From Rahnella bonaserana (GTDB lineage Bacteria > Pseudomonadota > Gammaproteobacteria > Enterobacterales > Enterobacteriaceae), in assembly GCF_019049675.1 (NCBI RefSeq), contig NZ_JAFMOW010000067.1, positions 1 through 64,000 of the forward strand: a stretch of 64,000 nucleotides of DNA, read 5' to 3'. The translations under genes and the position numbers were made by a program. The notes under the pieces were generated by a model. It saw nothing but the letters and a program-made list of their open reading frames with translations. It was not told the origin of the DNA and searched no databases. Shown here piece after piece: positions 8,666 to 19,299 of the stretch. Position 1 is the stretch's first letter. Every line of letters begins with the position of its first letter.

Positions 8666-9217
8666 CTACAACTGAACCTGACGATCGAGCTGAATGCCCA
8701 TCTTGCGTTCGAAGATGCGGGTGGTGAGATCCGTTATCCAGCCGCGGAAGAAGTTGGTCATCATGCCCACCAGAAAATAGCTGACAGCCAGTGGCCCGAG
8801 CGGCAGTCCCAGCGTGGTCAGCCCGCTGGCGACGCCCAGATAGACAAACAGTTCGCCGGGGTTAATGTGCGGGAAGAGGCCGTTCATAGAGTGGCAGCTG
8901 TAAGAGCCCGCCGCGTAATAGCTGGGTTTGTAGATTTCAGGCATAAAGCGCCCGAGGCTGAGGGTCATCGGGTTACAGAAAACAAAGGTGCCGATCACCG
9001 GCAGCAGCAGGTAGCGCGAAATCGGATTACCTGCACAGCGCTGTGCCAGACGTTCGATCCGCCGTTGTCCGACAAAAACAATCAGCGCGTTCATTATCAC
9101 CAGCAAACTGATTAAGAGAGGCAGGATGCCGGTGACCATCCCGACAAACACCTCCCCGCCTTTTTGAAACAGGCCGATAAACCACTCAGCACCGTGCGTT
9201 ATCACATCGATCATCAT
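8666..9217 (-). CDS. srlA: PTS glucitol/sorbitol-specific enzyme IIC2
   Basis: First gene of the sorbitol operon, encoding the second membrane subunit of the permease (183 aa). The sequence is nearly superposable on E. coli Srl[18 protein letters not shown] at the N-terminus, then [10 protein letters not shown]-like and [20 protein letters not shown] blocks. Two adjacent ATGs follow an AGGAGAAG. It works with SrlE and SrlB to import and phosphorylate D-glucitol. Confidence 0.96.
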   Translation of the reverse strand: MMIDVITHGAEWFIGLFQKGGEVFVGMVTGILPLLISLLVIMNALIVFVGQRRIERLAQRCAGNPISRYLLLPVIGTFVFCNPMTLSLGRFMPEIYKPSYYAAGSYSCHSMNGLFPHINPGELFVYLGVASGLTTLGLPLGPLAVSYFLVGMMTNFFRGWITDLTTRIFERKMGIQLDRQVQL

Positions 9218-9299
9218 CTTCTCCTGTAGGGGAACGTGGGTTTAAGCTTTCATGTTTTGTTACTCCACGCTGAAAATATAATCATTATGAGTTTATATT

Positions 9300-9347
9300 A
9301 ATTATATATTGATCACATTTTGAAAGTTTAACCTTTCAATTTGAAAG
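9300..9347 (-). promoter_or_regulatory. srl operon control region: CRP-like site and candidate SrlR operators
   Basis: On the minus strand AAATGTGATC (9320-9311) followed by an AT-rich half fits a CRP site (22-bp span about 9300-9321). Overlapping and beside it, TTGAAAG (9320-9326) and the perfect dyad CTTTCAA-T-TTGAAAG (9333-9347) repeat the motif found before srlR. Carbon-catabolite activation and SrlR repression of this operon are known in E. coli; assignment of these sites is inference. Confidence 0.55.
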
Positions 9348-9476
9348 ATTGATACGTAAGGGGCTCCCCAGGAAGAAGAAGGGAACAGGAGAAAAGAGTG
9401 ACGACACTGGCCGGAGAAGCGTCTCAGGCCAGCTTATTTTCAGAAATGATTAAGAAACTACAGGAAGGAAAATCCG

Positions 9477-11081
9477 TTACGCGGACACCGTAAATCCAAG
9501 CATCATACCGGTATCTTCGTGTTCCAGCAGATGACAGTGCGCCATATAAGCATGTTGTTTATCGGCCAGATGGTTAAAGCGCACCAGCACTTCGCTGCGG
9601 GCACCTTCAACGCGCACGATATCTTTCCAGCCCTGACGATGCGGCGGCACAGGCTGACCATTTTCAGAAAGAATACGGAACTGCGTGCCGTGGATATGGA
9701 AAGGATGCAGCATCATGTCGCCTTCGCCGGAAAGGGTCCACTTTTCGTACTGACCTTGTTTCACATCGAAAGCGGGCACATTCATGTCGTAGGCTTTACC
9801 GTTGATTTTGTTGCCCTGCATGAAGTCGTAACCGGCGGATGATTTGCTCATATCCATACCCGCCATACTGCCGTGACCGTCATGCTCTGAACCCGACATA
9901 CCCGGCATCGCCGCCATATCGCCGCCGCCGTGATCCATGCTCATGCCAGCCATTGCCTTGTGACCATAGCGTTTCATCAGCGCCGCCATGCCCTGCTGAT
10001 CCAGCTGCGGATCCATCATTAGTTGCAGCCAGCGGGTCGGCAGATTATCGACGGAAACCAGCGCCGGCAGCGGCACCAGCGTGTCCGGCAGTGAACTGCC
10101 GCTTTGTGTCAGCGTCGGCTGAATACGCAGCACCGGTAAAGGTTTGTCAAAAGGTGCCAGCGTCATGCCCATCTGTTTCACCGGCAGCGTGACCAGATCA
10201 AAAGCTTTGCCGTCGCTGCAATCGATCAGCACTTCAAAACGCTCGCCCATCAGCAATGACAAGTCGCTGACTTTCACCGGCTCTGGCAAAAAACCCCCGT
10301 CACTGGCGATGACGTACATCGGCCGCTTATCACTGGTAGCAATGTGCAGCGAGCGCGCATTACAGCCATTGAGTAAACGGAAACGCACCCAGCCGCGGGA
10401 AATACCATGCTGCGGATACACTGCGCCGTTGGTCAGCATGTGTTGTCCGAACCAGCCCACGGCGGCGGTCATCACGTCCATCTGATAATCAATCTGTCCG
10501 GCATCATTCAGGCGTTTATCCTGCAAAATGACCGGAATATCATCCACGCCCCAGCGTTTCGGGATCTGCAACAGGTCGCTGGCTTCATCTTCAATCAGCA
10601 CCATACCGGCCAGTCCCATCGCCACCTGATAACCACTGGTCTGATGCGGGTGCGGGTGGAACCAGCAGGTCGAGGCTGGCTGATCGAGCGTGAAACTGAC
10701 TTTGCGTTTCTCACCAGGAGCGATCAATGCCTGAGGGCCACCATCGACGTCACCGGGGATTTCCAGCCCGTGCCAGTGAACGGTGCTGGCGACATCCAGA
10801 CGATTATTAACGGTGACATCGACCTGTTTACCGCGACGGATACGCAGCGCAGGGCCGAGAAGATCCCCGTTTACGCCCCAGGTTGCGGTACTAACACCGG
10901 GCAAAAACTGGCTCTTGCCGCGCTGCAACGTCAGCATAATGCCGTTGCGGATATCCGGTTCAAGCAGCGCGGGAATGGGCAATGCGGGGCGGTCTGCGGC
11001 GAGCGCGAAGCGGCTCCAGCCGGGCAGCGTACTGGCGGCCCCCATCAGGGTTGTCCACTTCACGAAATCACGACGGTTCAT
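9477..11081 (-). CDS. cueO: Multicopper oxidase CueO
   Basis: Periplasmic cuprous oxidase for copper tolerance. The protein (534 aa) starts with a Tat signal (MNRRDF, then a hydrophobic stretch ending near FALA). The copper ligands are visible: [19 protein letters not shown] and the T1/T3 motif [14 protein letters not shown] Met/His-rich insert lies at about residues 372-415 ([19 protein letters not shown] and more), as expected for the copper-binding segment over the T1 site. It is single-gene and is driven by a CueR-type promoter. Confidence 0.96.
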   Translation of the reverse strand: MNRRDFVKWTTLMGAASTLPGWSRFALAADRPALPIPALLEPDIRNGIMLTLQRGKSQFLPGVSTATWGVNGDLLGPALRIRRGKQVDVTVNNRLDVASTVHWHGLEIPGDVDGGPQALIAPGEKRKVSFTLDQPASTCWFHPHPHQTSGYQVAMGLAGMVLIEDEASDLLQIPKRWGVDDIPVILQDKRLNDAGQIDYQMDVMTAAVGWFGQHMLTNGAVYPQHGISRGWVRFRLLNGCNARSLHIATSDKRPMYVIASDGGFLPEPVKVSDLSLLMGERFEVLIDCSDGKAFDLVTLPVKQMGMTLAPFDKPLPVLRIQPTLTQSGSSLPDTLVPLPALVSVDNLPTRWLQLMMDPQLDQQGMAALMKRYGHKAMAGMSMDHGGGDMAAMPGMSGSEHDGHGSMAGMDMSKSSAGYDFMQGNKINGKAYDMNVPAFDVKQGQYEKWTLSGEGDMMLHPFHIHGTQFRILSENGQPVPPHRQGWKDIVRVEGARSEVLVRFNHLADKQHAYMAHCHLLEHEDTGMMLGFTVSA

Positions 11082-11143
11082 TTTTCAGTCCTTATGAGGG
11101 CAATTGCCAGACGGATGGCGTAAGCGTGCCATAATAGTACGAC

Positions 11144-11174
11144 AGCCTAACCCTTCCCCTAAGGGGAAGGTCAA
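11144..11174 (-). promoter_or_regulatory. CueR-type promoter of cueO
   Basis: On the minus strand TTGACC (11174-11169) and TAGGCT (11149-11144) are separated by 19 bp. The spacer holds the dyad CCTTCCCCT-A-AGGGGAAGG. A long spacer with a centred dyad is the hallmark of MerR-family activators, and the sequence closely resembles the E. coli cueO operator. Transcription would start about 57 nt before the cueO ATG. Confidence 0.88.
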
Positions 11175-11290
11175 GCGGCTCAGCGGGAAAAGAAATTTGG
11201 TGCCGCTCAGTGCAAATATGGTAACGTCCTTTTAACTGTTTGTGAGCCAAGTCTTTCTGACTTTCTATCTAAAAGAACAAGAACACGCCG

Positions 11291-11638
11291 ATGAAAAAAA
11301 CAACATTGTGTTTGCTATTACTGTCGCTGCTTGGCTTCTCCTCCGCCAGTCAGGCGCTGAGTGAATCAGAAGCGGAAGATCTGGCGGATCTGACTGCCGT
11401 TTTCGTTTATCTGAAAAACAACTGCGGTTACGAACAGCTGCCGAATACCCAAATCAAACGGGCTATCGTATTTTTTGCCCAGCAAAACCGCTGGGATCTG
11501 AGCAATTACAACAGCTTTAATATGCAGTCGATGGGCGAAGACAGCTACCGCGATCTCAGCGGGATTGCCGTGCCTAAACCGACCAAATGCAAATCTCTGG
11601 CGCGTGATTCCCTGAGTCTGCTGGCCTACACCAACTAA
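11291..11638 (+). CDS. yacC: Exported YacC-family (PulS/OutS pilotin-like) protein
   Basis: A 115-residue secreted protein with a clear Sec signal peptide (MKKTTLCLLLLSLLGFSSAS, likely cleaved after SQA) and no lipobox. The mature part has two cysteines (NNCGY and PTKCKS) that could form a disulfide, as in PulS/OutS-type pilotins that guide secretins. The role of YacC itself is not settled; no type II secretion genes lie nearby. It is divergent from cueO, as in E. coli. Confidence 0.88.
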   Translation: MKKTTLCLLLLSLLGFSSASQALSESEAEDLADLTAVFVYLKNNCGYEQLPNTQIKRAIVFFAQQNRWDLSNYNSFNMQSMGEDSYRDLSGIAVPKPTKCKSLARDSLSLLAYTN

Positions 11639-11664
11639 TTTTTAAGCCTGTTTACGGGCCTGGC

Positions 11665-11688
11665 GCTCCGGCATTTTGTTGCCGGAGC
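11665..11688 (+). terminator. Possible terminator after yacC
   Basis: A 9-bp perfect stem with a TTTTGT loop, 26 nt after the yacC stop. It lacks a proper U tract, so confidence is limited. Confidence 0.45.
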
Positions 11689-11837
11689 CGCTTCTCCTCC
11701 CCTCAGTTATCCGCACCATGCCTGCCTCAGCTACACTTAACCTAAATGGGTTTGTCTGAAACCGTGCATGGACCGGCAGAGTTAGCTATCATGTGCGCCC
11801 ATTTTTATGGCTGCGATTGATCAGGAGAAACAACAAC

Positions 11838-12713
11838 ATGTCCCAGAGCTCGTCATCCAAAGAAATATGGTATGAGACGCTGCACGCACATTTTGGCCAG
11901 TACTTCAGCGTCGATAAAGAGTTGTACCGAGACAAAACCGAACATCAGGACCTGGTGATTTTCGAGAATGCCGCGCTGGGCCGCGTAATGGCGCTCGACG
12001 GTGTGGTGCAAACCACTGAGCGTGATGAATTCATCTATCACGAAATGCTGACCCACGTGCCGTTGTTCGCCCACGGTAACGCGAAAAAGGTGCTGATCAT
12101 TGGCGGTGGCGACGGCGCAATGCTGCGCGAAGTGTGCCGCCACAAAGGTGTGGAATCGGTGACGATGGTGGAAATTGATGCCGGCGTGGTGGAGTTTTGC
12201 CGCCAGTATCTGCCCAACCATAATGCCGGAGCCTATGACGATCCGCGTTTCAACCTGGTGATCGACGACGGTGTGAACTTCGTCAATCAGACCGCTGAAA
12301 CCTATGATGTGATCATTTCTGACTGCACCGATCCGATCGGTCCCGGAGAAAGTCTGTTTACGTCGGCGTTCTACGAAGGCTGTGCCCGTTGTCTCAAACC
12401 GGGCGGCATTTTCGTGGCGCAAAATGGCGTGTGCTTCCTTCAGCAGGATGAAGCGGTCAACAGCCACACAAAACTGAGCCACTATTTCAGTGACGTCAGT
12501 TTCTATCAGGCCGCGATCCCGACCTATTACGGCGGCATCATGACCTTTGCCTGGGCGACCAACAGCCCGGAATATCGCCAGATCGACAGCGCAACCTTGC
12601 AGGCACGCTTTGACGCCGCAGATATCACCTGTCGTTATTACAATCCGGCGATTCATCACGGCAGCTTTGCCCTGCCGCAATATTTACTGAATGCCCTGTC
12701 AGCCGCGCGCTGA
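11838..12713 (+). CDS. speE: Spermidine synthase
   Basis: Transfers the aminopropyl group of decarboxylated S-adenosylmethionine to putrescine. The ATG at 11838 (291 aa, [16 protein letters not shown]) follows CAGGAGAAA, whereas the longer in-frame start at 11793 lacks a site. The methyltransferase-like fold shows [17 protein letters not shown], the acidic VEID and the SDCTDP catalytic Asp loop. It lies 28 nt before speD, the enzyme that makes its co-substrate. Confidence 0.96.
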   Translation: MSQSSSSKEIWYETLHAHFGQYFSVDKELYRDKTEHQDLVIFENAALGRVMALDGVVQTTERDEFIYHEMLTHVPLFAHGNAKKVLIIGGGDGAMLREVCRHKGVESVTMVEIDAGVVEFCRQYLPNHNAGAYDDPRFNLVIDDGVNFVNQTAETYDVIISDCTDPIGPGESLFTSAFYEGCARCLKPGGIFVAQNGVCFLQQDEAVNSHTKLSHYFSDVSFYQAAIPTYYGGIMTFAWATNSPEYRQIDSATLQARFDAADITCRYYNPAIHHGSFALPQYLLNALSAAR

Positions 12714-12741
12714 TACTGCATCCATAAGGGGGTGAACTAAA

Positions 12742-13536
12742 TTGCAAAAGCTGAAACTGCATGGCTTCAACAACCTGACCAAAAGCCTGAGTTTTTGTAT
12801 CTACGATATCTGCTACGCTAAAACCGCAGACGATCGTGATGGCTACATTGCCTACATTGACAAAGAATATAACGCCAACCGGTTAACGGAGATCCTCACC
12901 GAAACCTGCTCCATTATCGGTGCCAATATCCTCAATGTGGCGCGACAGGATTACGAACCACAGGGCGCCAGCGTCACGATTTTAGTGAGTGAAGAGCCGA
13001 TGGATCCGCGCGATGTTGATAACACTGAACATCCGGGGCCGTTGCCGAATTCTGTGGTCGCGCATCTGGATAAAAGTCATATCTGTGTGCACACCTACCC
13101 CGAAAGTCATCCCGAAGGCGGGCTGTGCACCTTCCGCGCTGATATCGAAGTCTCGACCTGTGGCGTAATTTCACCGCTGAAAGCGCTGAACTATCTGATC
13201 CACCAGCTCGAATCGGACATCGTTACCATCGATTACCGCGTTCGTGGTTTTACCCGCGACGTGAACGGCGTGAAACATTACATCGACCATTCCATTAACT
13301 CGATTCAGAACTTCATGTCGCAGGATATGAAATCGCTGTACGACATGATGGACGTCAACGTGTATCAGGAAAATATCTTCCACACCAAGATGTTGCTGAA
13401 AGAGTTCGATCTTAAACATTATCTTTTCAATGCCAAACCGGATGAACTGAGCGCGCAGGAGCGTAAGGAAATCACCGATTTGCTGTACAAAGAAATGCAG
13501 GAAATTTATTACGGACGCAATCTGCCTTCCGTCTGA
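12742..13536 (+). CDS. speD: S-adenosylmethionine decarboxylase proenzyme
   Basis: Pyruvoyl enzyme giving decarboxylated SAM for spermidine synthesis. The start is TTG, as in E. coli speD, behind a strong AAGGGGGTGA. The proenzyme self-cleaves before Ser112 (motif [10 protein letters not shown]) to form the pyruvoyl group on the larger chain; that Ser is at 112 here when counted from the TTG, which supports the start. The 264-residue length equals E. coli SpeD. It is the second gene of speED and is followed by a terminator. Confidence 0.96.
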   Translation: MQKLKLHGFNNLTKSLSFCIYDICYAKTADDRDGYIAYIDKEYNANRLTEILTETCSIIGANILNVARQDYEPQGASVTILVSEEPMDPRDVDNTEHPGPLPNSVVAHLDKSHICVHTYPESHPEGGLCTFRADIEVSTCGVISPLKALNYLIHQLESDIVTIDYRVRGFTRDVNGVKHYIDHSINSIQNFMSQDMKSLYDMMDVNVYQENIFHTKMLLKEFDLKHYLFNAKPDELSAQERKEITDLLYKEMQEIYYGRNLPSV

Positions 13537-13551
13537 TCAGCGCTGAAAAAG

Positions 13552-13592
13552 AAAAAAGCCGGACAGGGTTAACCTGGCCGGCTTTTTTTTTG
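13552..13592 (+). terminator. Intrinsic terminator of speED
   Basis: A long stem (AAAAAGCCGG with CCGGCTTTTT, then a mismatch and CAGG/CCTG) ending in nine Ts. Confidence 0.92.
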
Positions 13593-13967
13593 TATAGACA
13601 AATTCCGATATGGAATATTCCCCCAACCTGAAACTCAATAAGCATTACTTAAGTAAAATATCCTGCCCGGAATAAAAGACGTCTATACTCCTTAAGGCAA
13701 ATTAATATTTAAAGAGTGATTAAATTCTTATTTAACTCAAATTTATCGCCAATCGATCTAACAATTAAGTCAAATTTCAAAAATAATACACAGCCTGTAA
13801 ATCAAATAGAATCCATGAATAACCAATAATTTAGCTTATGGCAGATCAAAAGATCGCTTTTTTCTTAAAAACAGATAAATCACTTTAAATATCCCCTCCC
13901 GACCATTAGCATCGCGTCATTGCTTACTAAGCAACCAGCTCCATCCACCTGCAAGCAGAAATATAAA
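13593..13967. other. AT-rich gap before the outer-membrane gene
   Basis: About 375 nt, clearly more AT-rich than the flanking genes. I see no ORF with a usable start, no RNA fold beyond short stems and no repeat. It presumably holds the promoter of the following gene. Confidence 0.5.
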
Positions 13968-14843
13968 ATGACAATGAGTAAATTAAAGACCGTATCCAGC
14001 CTGCTGGTCGCGAGTTCTTTATTGGTTTCCGGGGTTTCCCGGGCCGGGGAAAGTTTGTTAGGCAGCAATACTGAAGGGATGCGGCACTATGTGAGTTACG
14101 GTGCTGAATATTATAAGTGGGACGAATCCGTCGATAATATGGACGGTAAATATGTTGCTGAACATGGCCCGCGCCTGCGCGTTAATTTCGGATCCAATAA
14201 TTATCTCGATACCCAAAGCGGCTTATTAAAAGCCTGGGACATGAGCGTGATGTTCGGGATCGTCCGTTATAAAGGCAGTACGCTGGACGATCAGGCCAAT
14301 GTGCCGAACGGAACGCTGAAAGGCAAAACCTATTACACCGGCTACAGTGCAGACCTGACGCGCGGCTACCGTTACCGCGCATCCGACAGCGTCTCTTTCG
14401 ATATGAAAGGCGCACTCGGCGGTCAGGCATGGTTGCGAAACATCCGCTCTGACGATGTGTATATTGCGTCGGAAAATACCACCCGCAATTACAACGCGGT
14501 GGAAGTCACGCTGCAGCCTTATGCTAAAGCGTCACTGGGTGCAAACTGGCAGATGACTGCAGATTCACGTCTGAGTCTGGAAGGCGGTGCGTTGTATCCG
14601 ATTAAAACCTGGACGCACAGTAATCAGGGTTCAGTCTGGCTGGAGCCGAAATCTAAGCTCTCGCCATTCACCAGCCTGACCTGGAATATCAACAAAGATG
14701 TGTTTGTGAAAGCCAGCTATGTGCACCAGAAATACGGCAAGTCTGACGAGAAACAAGGTAACCTGAACGGAAGCACCGTCGGCTATTATCAGCCAGCGAC
14801 CACCACCTCCACGCTGGGATTAGAAGTCGGTTTCTACTTCTGA
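13968..14843 (+). CDS. Outer-membrane beta-barrel protein of unknown function
   Basis: I do not recognise the family. The protein (about 291 aa) has a Sec signal peptide (SKLKTVSSLLVASSLLVSG, cleavage likely before GESLLG). The rest is an alternating pattern of polar and aromatic residues typical of barrel strands, and it ends in VGFYF, the terminal Phe recognised by the BAM machinery. ATGs at 13968 and 13974 are both possible; the longer frame from 13920 would bury the signal peptide. It is monocistronic between speD and a YddG-like exporter, absent from this place in E. coli. Porin, adhesin or enzyme roles cannot be told apart here. Confidence 0.75.
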   Translation: MTMSKLKTVSSLLVASSLLVSGVSRAGESLLGSNTEGMRHYVSYGAEYYKWDESVDNMDGKYVAEHGPRLRVNFGSNNYLDTQSGLLKAWDMSVMFGIVRYKGSTLDDQANVPNGTLKGKTYYTGYSADLTRGYRYRASDSVSFDMKGALGGQAWLRNIRSDDVYIASENTTRNYNAVEVTLQPYAKASLGANWQMTADSRLSLEGGALYPIKTWTHSNQGSVWLEPKSKLSPFTSLTWNINKDVFVKASYVHQKYGKSDEKQGNLNGSTVGYYQPATTTSTLGLEVGFYF

Positions 14844-14945
14844 TGATGTCAGTGAATAAGCGTCCTCAAGCGGATTGTTCCGGTGTAAATCGCCGGGACA
14901 ATCGCTTATCTTAAAAGCCTCCTTTTCCAGAGGCTTACCTTTCAT

Positions 14946-15824
14946 ATGGATCGTTTCGCAACGCTGTCTGGCGTTCTCGCCATTTTATTGTGGAGCATGA
15001 GCGTGGCGCTCACCCGCAGTTTGTCTGAATCTCTGGGGCCTTTTGGCGCCGCCGCATCGATTTATACGGTCAGTGGAATTATGGTCTGGATGGTCGGTGG
15101 AAAACCCTCCCTGCGCGGAGAATCGCCCGCTTATCTGATCGTCTGCGGTCTGCTGTTTATCTTTTATATGGTGGCGTTTTCGCTGGCCATTGGTCTGGCG
15201 CACACCCGTCAGCAAACCCTGGAACTGGGACTTATCAATTATTTGTGGCCAAGCCTGACACTGATTTTTGCAGTTCCGCTGCTGAAATTACGCGTACGCT
15301 GGTGGATCTGGCCGGGCGTGGTGCTGGCATTTGCCGGTGTGCTGTGGGCGATCAGCGGCGGTCACGGGCTGGACATCCATCAGCTGCTGCGTAATGTACG
15401 GGGCAATCCCGTGGCCTATGGTCTGGCGCTGGGCGCTGCCGTTTCCTGGGCGCTCTATTCCAACCTGGTTCGCGTGTTATGTAAGGGCAAAGGCGTGCTG
15501 CCGTTGTTTCTGCTGGCAACCGGTGCCGTGCTGTGGGTGCTGTATTTTACCTATTCATCGAACCGCATCAGCCTGACGCTGCCGGCTATTATTGAATTGC
15601 TGGCGATGGGCGCGGTGACGGCCATTTCGTATCAGTGCTGGGATATTGCGATGAAAAAAGGCAATGCAACGCTGGTCGCCGCGCTGTCCTATTTCACGCC
15701 ACTTTCGTCGATTCTGATTGCCGGATTGTGGCTGCATACGCTGCCGGGTGCCAGTTTCTGGCCGGGCGTGCTGATGGTGGTCGGCGGTTCGCTGCTGTGC
15801 TGGACCGCCTCACGGGGCAAGTAA
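14946..15824 (+). CDS. DMT-superfamily exporter, YddG-like
   Basis: Inner-membrane exporter of about ten transmembrane helices in two EamA repeats (292 aa). It aligns end to end with E. coli YddG, which exports aromatic amino acids and paraquat: shared blocks include LGLINYLWPSLT against MVNYLWPSLT and the ending MVVGGSLLCWTASRG. The overall match is moderate, so the substrate is not certain. It starts about 100 nt after the barrel gene and ends 2 nt from the convergent yacL. Confidence 0.82.
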   Translation: MDRFATLSGVLAILLWSMSVALTRSLSESLGPFGAAASIYTVSGIMVWMVGGKPSLRGESPAYLIVCGLLFIFYMVAFSLAIGLAHTRQQTLELGLINYLWPSLTLIFAVPLLKLRVRWWIWPGVVLAFAGVLWAISGGHGLDIHQLLRNVRGNPVAYGLALGAAVSWALYSNLVRVLCKGKGVLPLFLLATGAVLWVLYFTYSSNRISLTLPAIIELLAMGAVTAISYQCWDIAMKKGNATLVAALSYFTPLSSILIAGLWLHTLPGASFWPGVLMVVGGSLLCWTASRGK

Positions 15825-15826
15825 GT

Positions 15827-16192
15827 TTAGCGATAGGTCGTGACAAAAGAACGGTATTTGGCGAGGACTTGCAGAAAGTCCTCGACGCCGCAAAACGCCA
15901 GGCTTTCTTCGTCGTAGTAGCTCATGCCTTCTTCAATCTCATCGCCGTCAAAATCCAGCTGATTGGCGCGGATCATCACTTCATCGTCGGCTAACAGCAG
16001 CGTGTATTCGTGGCCGACCATTTGTGTCTGGCGTTCGCTGCCTTTCAGCTCACTCAGCGCGGCTTCGACGTTATCGAGCACGCTCAGATCGCCCTTCACT
16101 TCTTCATTGAGCCAGTGACCAAGCACTTCATGGCCCATTGAAAAACGCACTTTGACCTCACCGGTGATGTCGCGCAAAAAATCGTAATCCAT
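15827..16192 (-). CDS. yacL: YacL family protein (UPF0231)
   Basis: A small acidic conserved protein of unknown role, 121 aa from the ATG at 16192 ([20 protein letters not shown]), which follows GAGGGCTG. The upstream GTG-type extension to 16216 is not supported. Conserved features include GHEYTLL and [21 protein letters not shown]. It sits downstream of acnB as in E. coli, but separated from it by a terminator. Confidence 0.92.
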   Translation of the reverse strand: MDYDFLRDITGEVKVRFSMGHEVLGHWLNEEVKGDLSVLDNVEAALSELKGSERQTQMVGHEYTLLLADDEVMIRANQLDFDGDEIEEGMSYYDEESLAFCGVEDFLQVLAKYRSFVTTYR

Positions 16193-16220
16193 GGTGCAGC
16201 CCTCTGAAAAAATCACAATA

Positions 16221-16246
16221 AAAAAGGGAGCCGAAGCTCCCTTTTC
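16221..16246 (-). terminator. Intrinsic terminator of acnB
   Basis: A 10-bp stem (16223-16232 with 16237-16246) around a four-base loop (CGAA on the plus strand, TTCG in the acnB transcript), followed on the minus strand by Ts. Confidence 0.9.
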
Positions 16247-16269
16247 AACACTGGCGCAAATATAACGAT

Positions 16270-18867
16270 TTAGACTGCGGTTTGGAAGATCACGCCGTCA
16301 GCTTTGTCGGTATATTCACTCAGCTTGTCGAAGTTCAGATAACGGTAAGTATCCACCGCGGTCTTATCCACTTCAGCCATATAACCCAGATATTCTTCCG
16401 GCGTTGGCAGGCGTCCGAGCAGGGATGCAATCGCTGCCAGTTCTGCCGATGCCAGATAGACATTGGCACCGTTACCCAGACGGTTCGGGAAGTTACGGGT
16501 AGAGGTGGATACCACGGTAGAACCGTCGGCCACTCGCGCCTGGTTACCCATGCACAGTGAACAGCCTGGAATTTCTACACGCGCACCGCTCTTACCAAAG
16601 ACGCTGTAGTAGCCCTCTTCCGTCAGCTGAGCCGCATCCATTTTGGTCGGTGGCGCAACCCACAGACGGGTTGGCAACGCGCCTTTGTGGCTGTCGAGCA
16701 ATTTACCCGCCGCACGGAAGTGACCGATGTTGGTCATACAGGAACCGATAAACACTTCATCGATTTTGCTGTTCTGCACGGAAGACAGCAGACGTGCATC
16801 ATCCGGATCGTTTGGCGCACAAAGAATTGGCTCTTTGATATCCGCCAGATCGATTTCGATGATCGCCGCGTATTCCGCGTCGGCATCGGCTTCCAGCAGG
16901 GTCGGATTCGCCAGCCACTCTTCCATACCTTTAATGCGGCGCTCGATGGTACGACGATCGCCGTAACCTTCAGAGATCATCCACTTCAGCAGCACAATGT
17001 TAGAGCTCAGGTATTCTTTGATCGGCGCCTGATCCAGTTTGATCGTACAACCTGCCGCTGAACGTTCTGCTGACGCATCCGCCAGTTCAAATGCCTGTTC
17101 TACTTTCAGTTCCGGCAAGCCTTCGATTTCCAGAATACGGCCGGAGAAGAGGTTTTTCTTACCCTTCTTCTCGACGGTCAGATGACCTTCTTTAATCGCG
17201 TAATAAGGGATCGCATGCACCAGATCACGCAGGGTGATCCCCGGTTGCATTTTACCTTTGAAGCGCACCAGAACAGATTCCGGCATATCAAGAGGCATCA
17301 CGCCGGTCGCCGCAGCAAATGCCACCAGACCGGAACCCGCAGGGAAGGAAATCCCGATCGGGAAACGGGTATGGGAGTCACCGCCGGTGCCGACAGTGTC
17401 AGGCAGCAGCATACGGTTCAGCCACGAGTGGATGATGCCGTCGCCAGGGCGCAGTGAAACACCGCCACGGTTCATGATGAAATCAGGCAGCGTATGGTGC
17501 GTGGTCACGTCAACCGGCTTAGGATAAGCAGCGGTATGACAGAATGACTGCATCACCAGATCCGCTGAGAAGCCCAGACACGCCAGGTCTTTCAGTTCAT
17601 CACGGGTCATCGGACCGGTGGTGTCCTGAGAACCCACTGACGTCATTTTTGGTTCGCAATATTCGTTCGGACGAATACCGGCAACGCCACAGGCGCGGCC
17701 CACCATTTTCTGTGCCAGCGAGAAACCTTTGTTGCTTGCAGCCACTGGCTTCGCGATACGGAAGACTTCGCTCTGAGGCAGTTTCAGTGACTCACGGGCT
17801 TTGGTGGTTAATCCACGGCCAATGATCAGCGGAATACGGCCACCGGCGCGCACTTCGTCGAGCAGTACGTCGGTTTTCAGTTCGAATGTCGCAATCACTT
17901 CGTTGGTTTCGTGGTTACGCACTTCGCCTTTGTACGGGTAGATGTCGATGACATCGCCCATGTTCAGGTCAGAAACGTCCACTTCGATCGGCAACGCACC
18001 GGCATCTTCCATAGTGTTGAAGAAGATTGGCGCGATTTTACCGCCGAGAACCACACCGCCACCGCGTTTGTTCGGCACATGAGGAATATCATCGCCCATG
18101 AACCACAGCACGGAGTTGGTGGCTGATTTACGTGAGGATCCGGTCCCGACTACGTCACCTACGTAGGCCAGCGGGAAGCCTTTTTTGTTCAGTTCTTCGA
18201 TTTGCTTGATAGGACCGACGCTGCCAGGTTGATCCGGGTGGATACCTTCGCGTTCGTTTTTCAGCATGGCCAGCGCGTGCAACGGAATATCTGGACGGGA
18301 CCAGGCATCCGGAGCCGGTGACAAATCATCGGTGTTGGTTTCGCCAGTCACTTTAAACACAGTGACGGTGATTTTTTCAGCCAGTTGCGGACGCGACAGA
18401 TACCATTCGGCATCAGCCCATGACTGCAGAATTTTTTGCGCGTATTCGTTACCGGCGTGTGCTTTTTCTTCCACATCGTAGAAGTTATCAAACATCAGCA
18501 GCGTATGAGACAGCGCTTTGGCGGCGATAGGTGCCAGCGTTGCGCTATCGAGTGCGTCGATCAGCGGATGAATGTTGTAACCACCCTGCATGGTACCGAG
18601 CAGTTCAACGGCTTTTTCAGGAGTGACCAACGGAGAGGTAGTTTCGCCTTTGGCGACTGCAGCCAGGAATCCGGCTTTAACGTAGGCGGCTTCGTCGACG
18701 CCCGGTGGAACACGATTAATCAGCAGGTCTAACAGAGTATCTTCTTCGCCTTGTGGCGGATTCTTCAGGGACTCAACCAACGCTGCCATCTGTGAAGCAT
18801 CAAGTGGCTTAGGGACGATGCCCTCTGCAGCACGCTCGGCTACGTGCTTACGGTATTCTTCTAGCAC
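16270..18867 (-). CDS. acnB: Bifunctional aconitate hydratase 2 / 2-methylisocitrate dehydratase
   Basis: TCA-cycle aconitase B, also able to hydrate 2-methyl-cis-aconitate. The 865 residues equal the E. coli length. From the N-terminus: the HEAT-like domain ([16 protein letters not shown]), the swivel domain 4 ([17 protein letters not shown]), then the catalytic domains. The 4Fe-4S cysteines are present in [10 protein letters not shown] (about 710) and CSLCMGNQ (about 769 and 772). In E. coli the apo-form binds mRNA. Monocistronic with a long upstream region holding inverted repeats. Confidence 0.97.
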   Translation of the reverse strand: MLEEYRKHVAERAAEGIVPKPLDASQMAALVESLKNPPQGEEDTLLDLLINRVPPGVDEAAYVKAGFLAAVAKGETTSPLVTPEKAVELLGTMQGGYNIHPLIDALDSATLAPIAAKALSHTLLMFDNFYDVEEKAHAGNEYAQKILQSWADAEWYLSRPQLAEKITVTVFKVTGETNTDDLSPAPDAWSRPDIPLHALAMLKNEREGIHPDQPGSVGPIKQIEELNKKGFPLAYVGDVVGTGSSRKSATNSVLWFMGDDIPHVPNKRGGGVVLGGKIAPIFFNTMEDAGALPIEVDVSDLNMGDVIDIYPYKGEVRNHETNEVIATFELKTDVLLDEVRAGGRIPLIIGRGLTTKARESLKLPQSEVFRIAKPVAASNKGFSLAQKMVGRACGVAGIRPNEYCEPKMTSVGSQDTTGPMTRDELKDLACLGFSADLVMQSFCHTAAYPKPVDVTTHHTLPDFIMNRGGVSLRPGDGIIHSWLNRMLLPDTVGTGGDSHTRFPIGISFPAGSGLVAFAAATGVMPLDMPESVLVRFKGKMQPGITLRDLVHAIPYYAIKEGHLTVEKKGKKNLFSGRILEIEGLPELKVEQAFELADASAERSAAGCTIKLDQAPIKEYLSSNIVLLKWMISEGYGDRRTIERRIKGMEEWLANPTLLEADADAEYAAIIEIDLADIKEPILCAPNDPDDARLLSSVQNSKIDEVFIGSCMTNIGHFRAAGKLLDSHKGALPTRLWVAPPTKMDAAQLTEEGYYSVFGKSGARVEIPGCSLCMGNQARVADGSTVVSTSTRNFPNRLGNGANVYLASAELAAIASLLGRLPTPEEYLGYMAEVDKTAVDTYRYLNFDKLSEYTDKADGVIFQTAV

Positions 18868-19299
18868 GACATTCTCCTCGCTCTCATTGTCATTTATTAT
18901 GCCTGGCTTCCCTCATCAGACCGCTAGTAATCCTGCAGGGACAGCGGAATATCGGATTGTCTGATGAGTCGGGGACACTGCGGGTATGATTGTTTCTTTG
19001 TCGGTATACGACACTTCCTGAACCGGAGCACAGTGTCCTTTAGCGCCGAAGCAGCATAGCAGGATTTTGGGGGGGTGTTAATCTGTTTACAAAAAAGCAA
19101 CATTAAATTCTTGCTGAATCGTTAAGGGCAAAATAATCCTTTCCGATATGGCGTTCAGACATCTGCTTACTGCCTTGTGAAGCCAGCAAAGACAAGCGTG
19201 TGGAGTAAAAATTTACTGTTTATAATTCATCTGCAAGCTGCTGTTAAACCTGGTCGCATGAAGCGAAGTTCTGCCCCTCTGACGAGATACTGATCGCCT
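18868..19299. other. Region upstream of acnB and the IprA-like gene
   Basis: About 430 nt between divergent genes. Two interleaved inverted repeats are visible: CTCATCAGA (18912-18920) with TCTGATGAG (18960-18968), and GGACACTG (18973-18980) with CAGTGTCC (19031-19038). They could form stems in the acnB leader or mark operators. A run of eight Gs lies near 19070. No gene is supported. Confidence 0.5.

Noticed and set aside
7324-8727. 467-codon plus-strand ORF across srlB and srlE
   Set aside because: Antisense to two certain PTS genes; Arg/His/Gln-rich translation without domains.
9407-9432. Hairpin near the end of cueO as a cueO terminator
   Set aside because: The stem has a mismatch, and the T-rich side faces the plus strand, where no gene ends.
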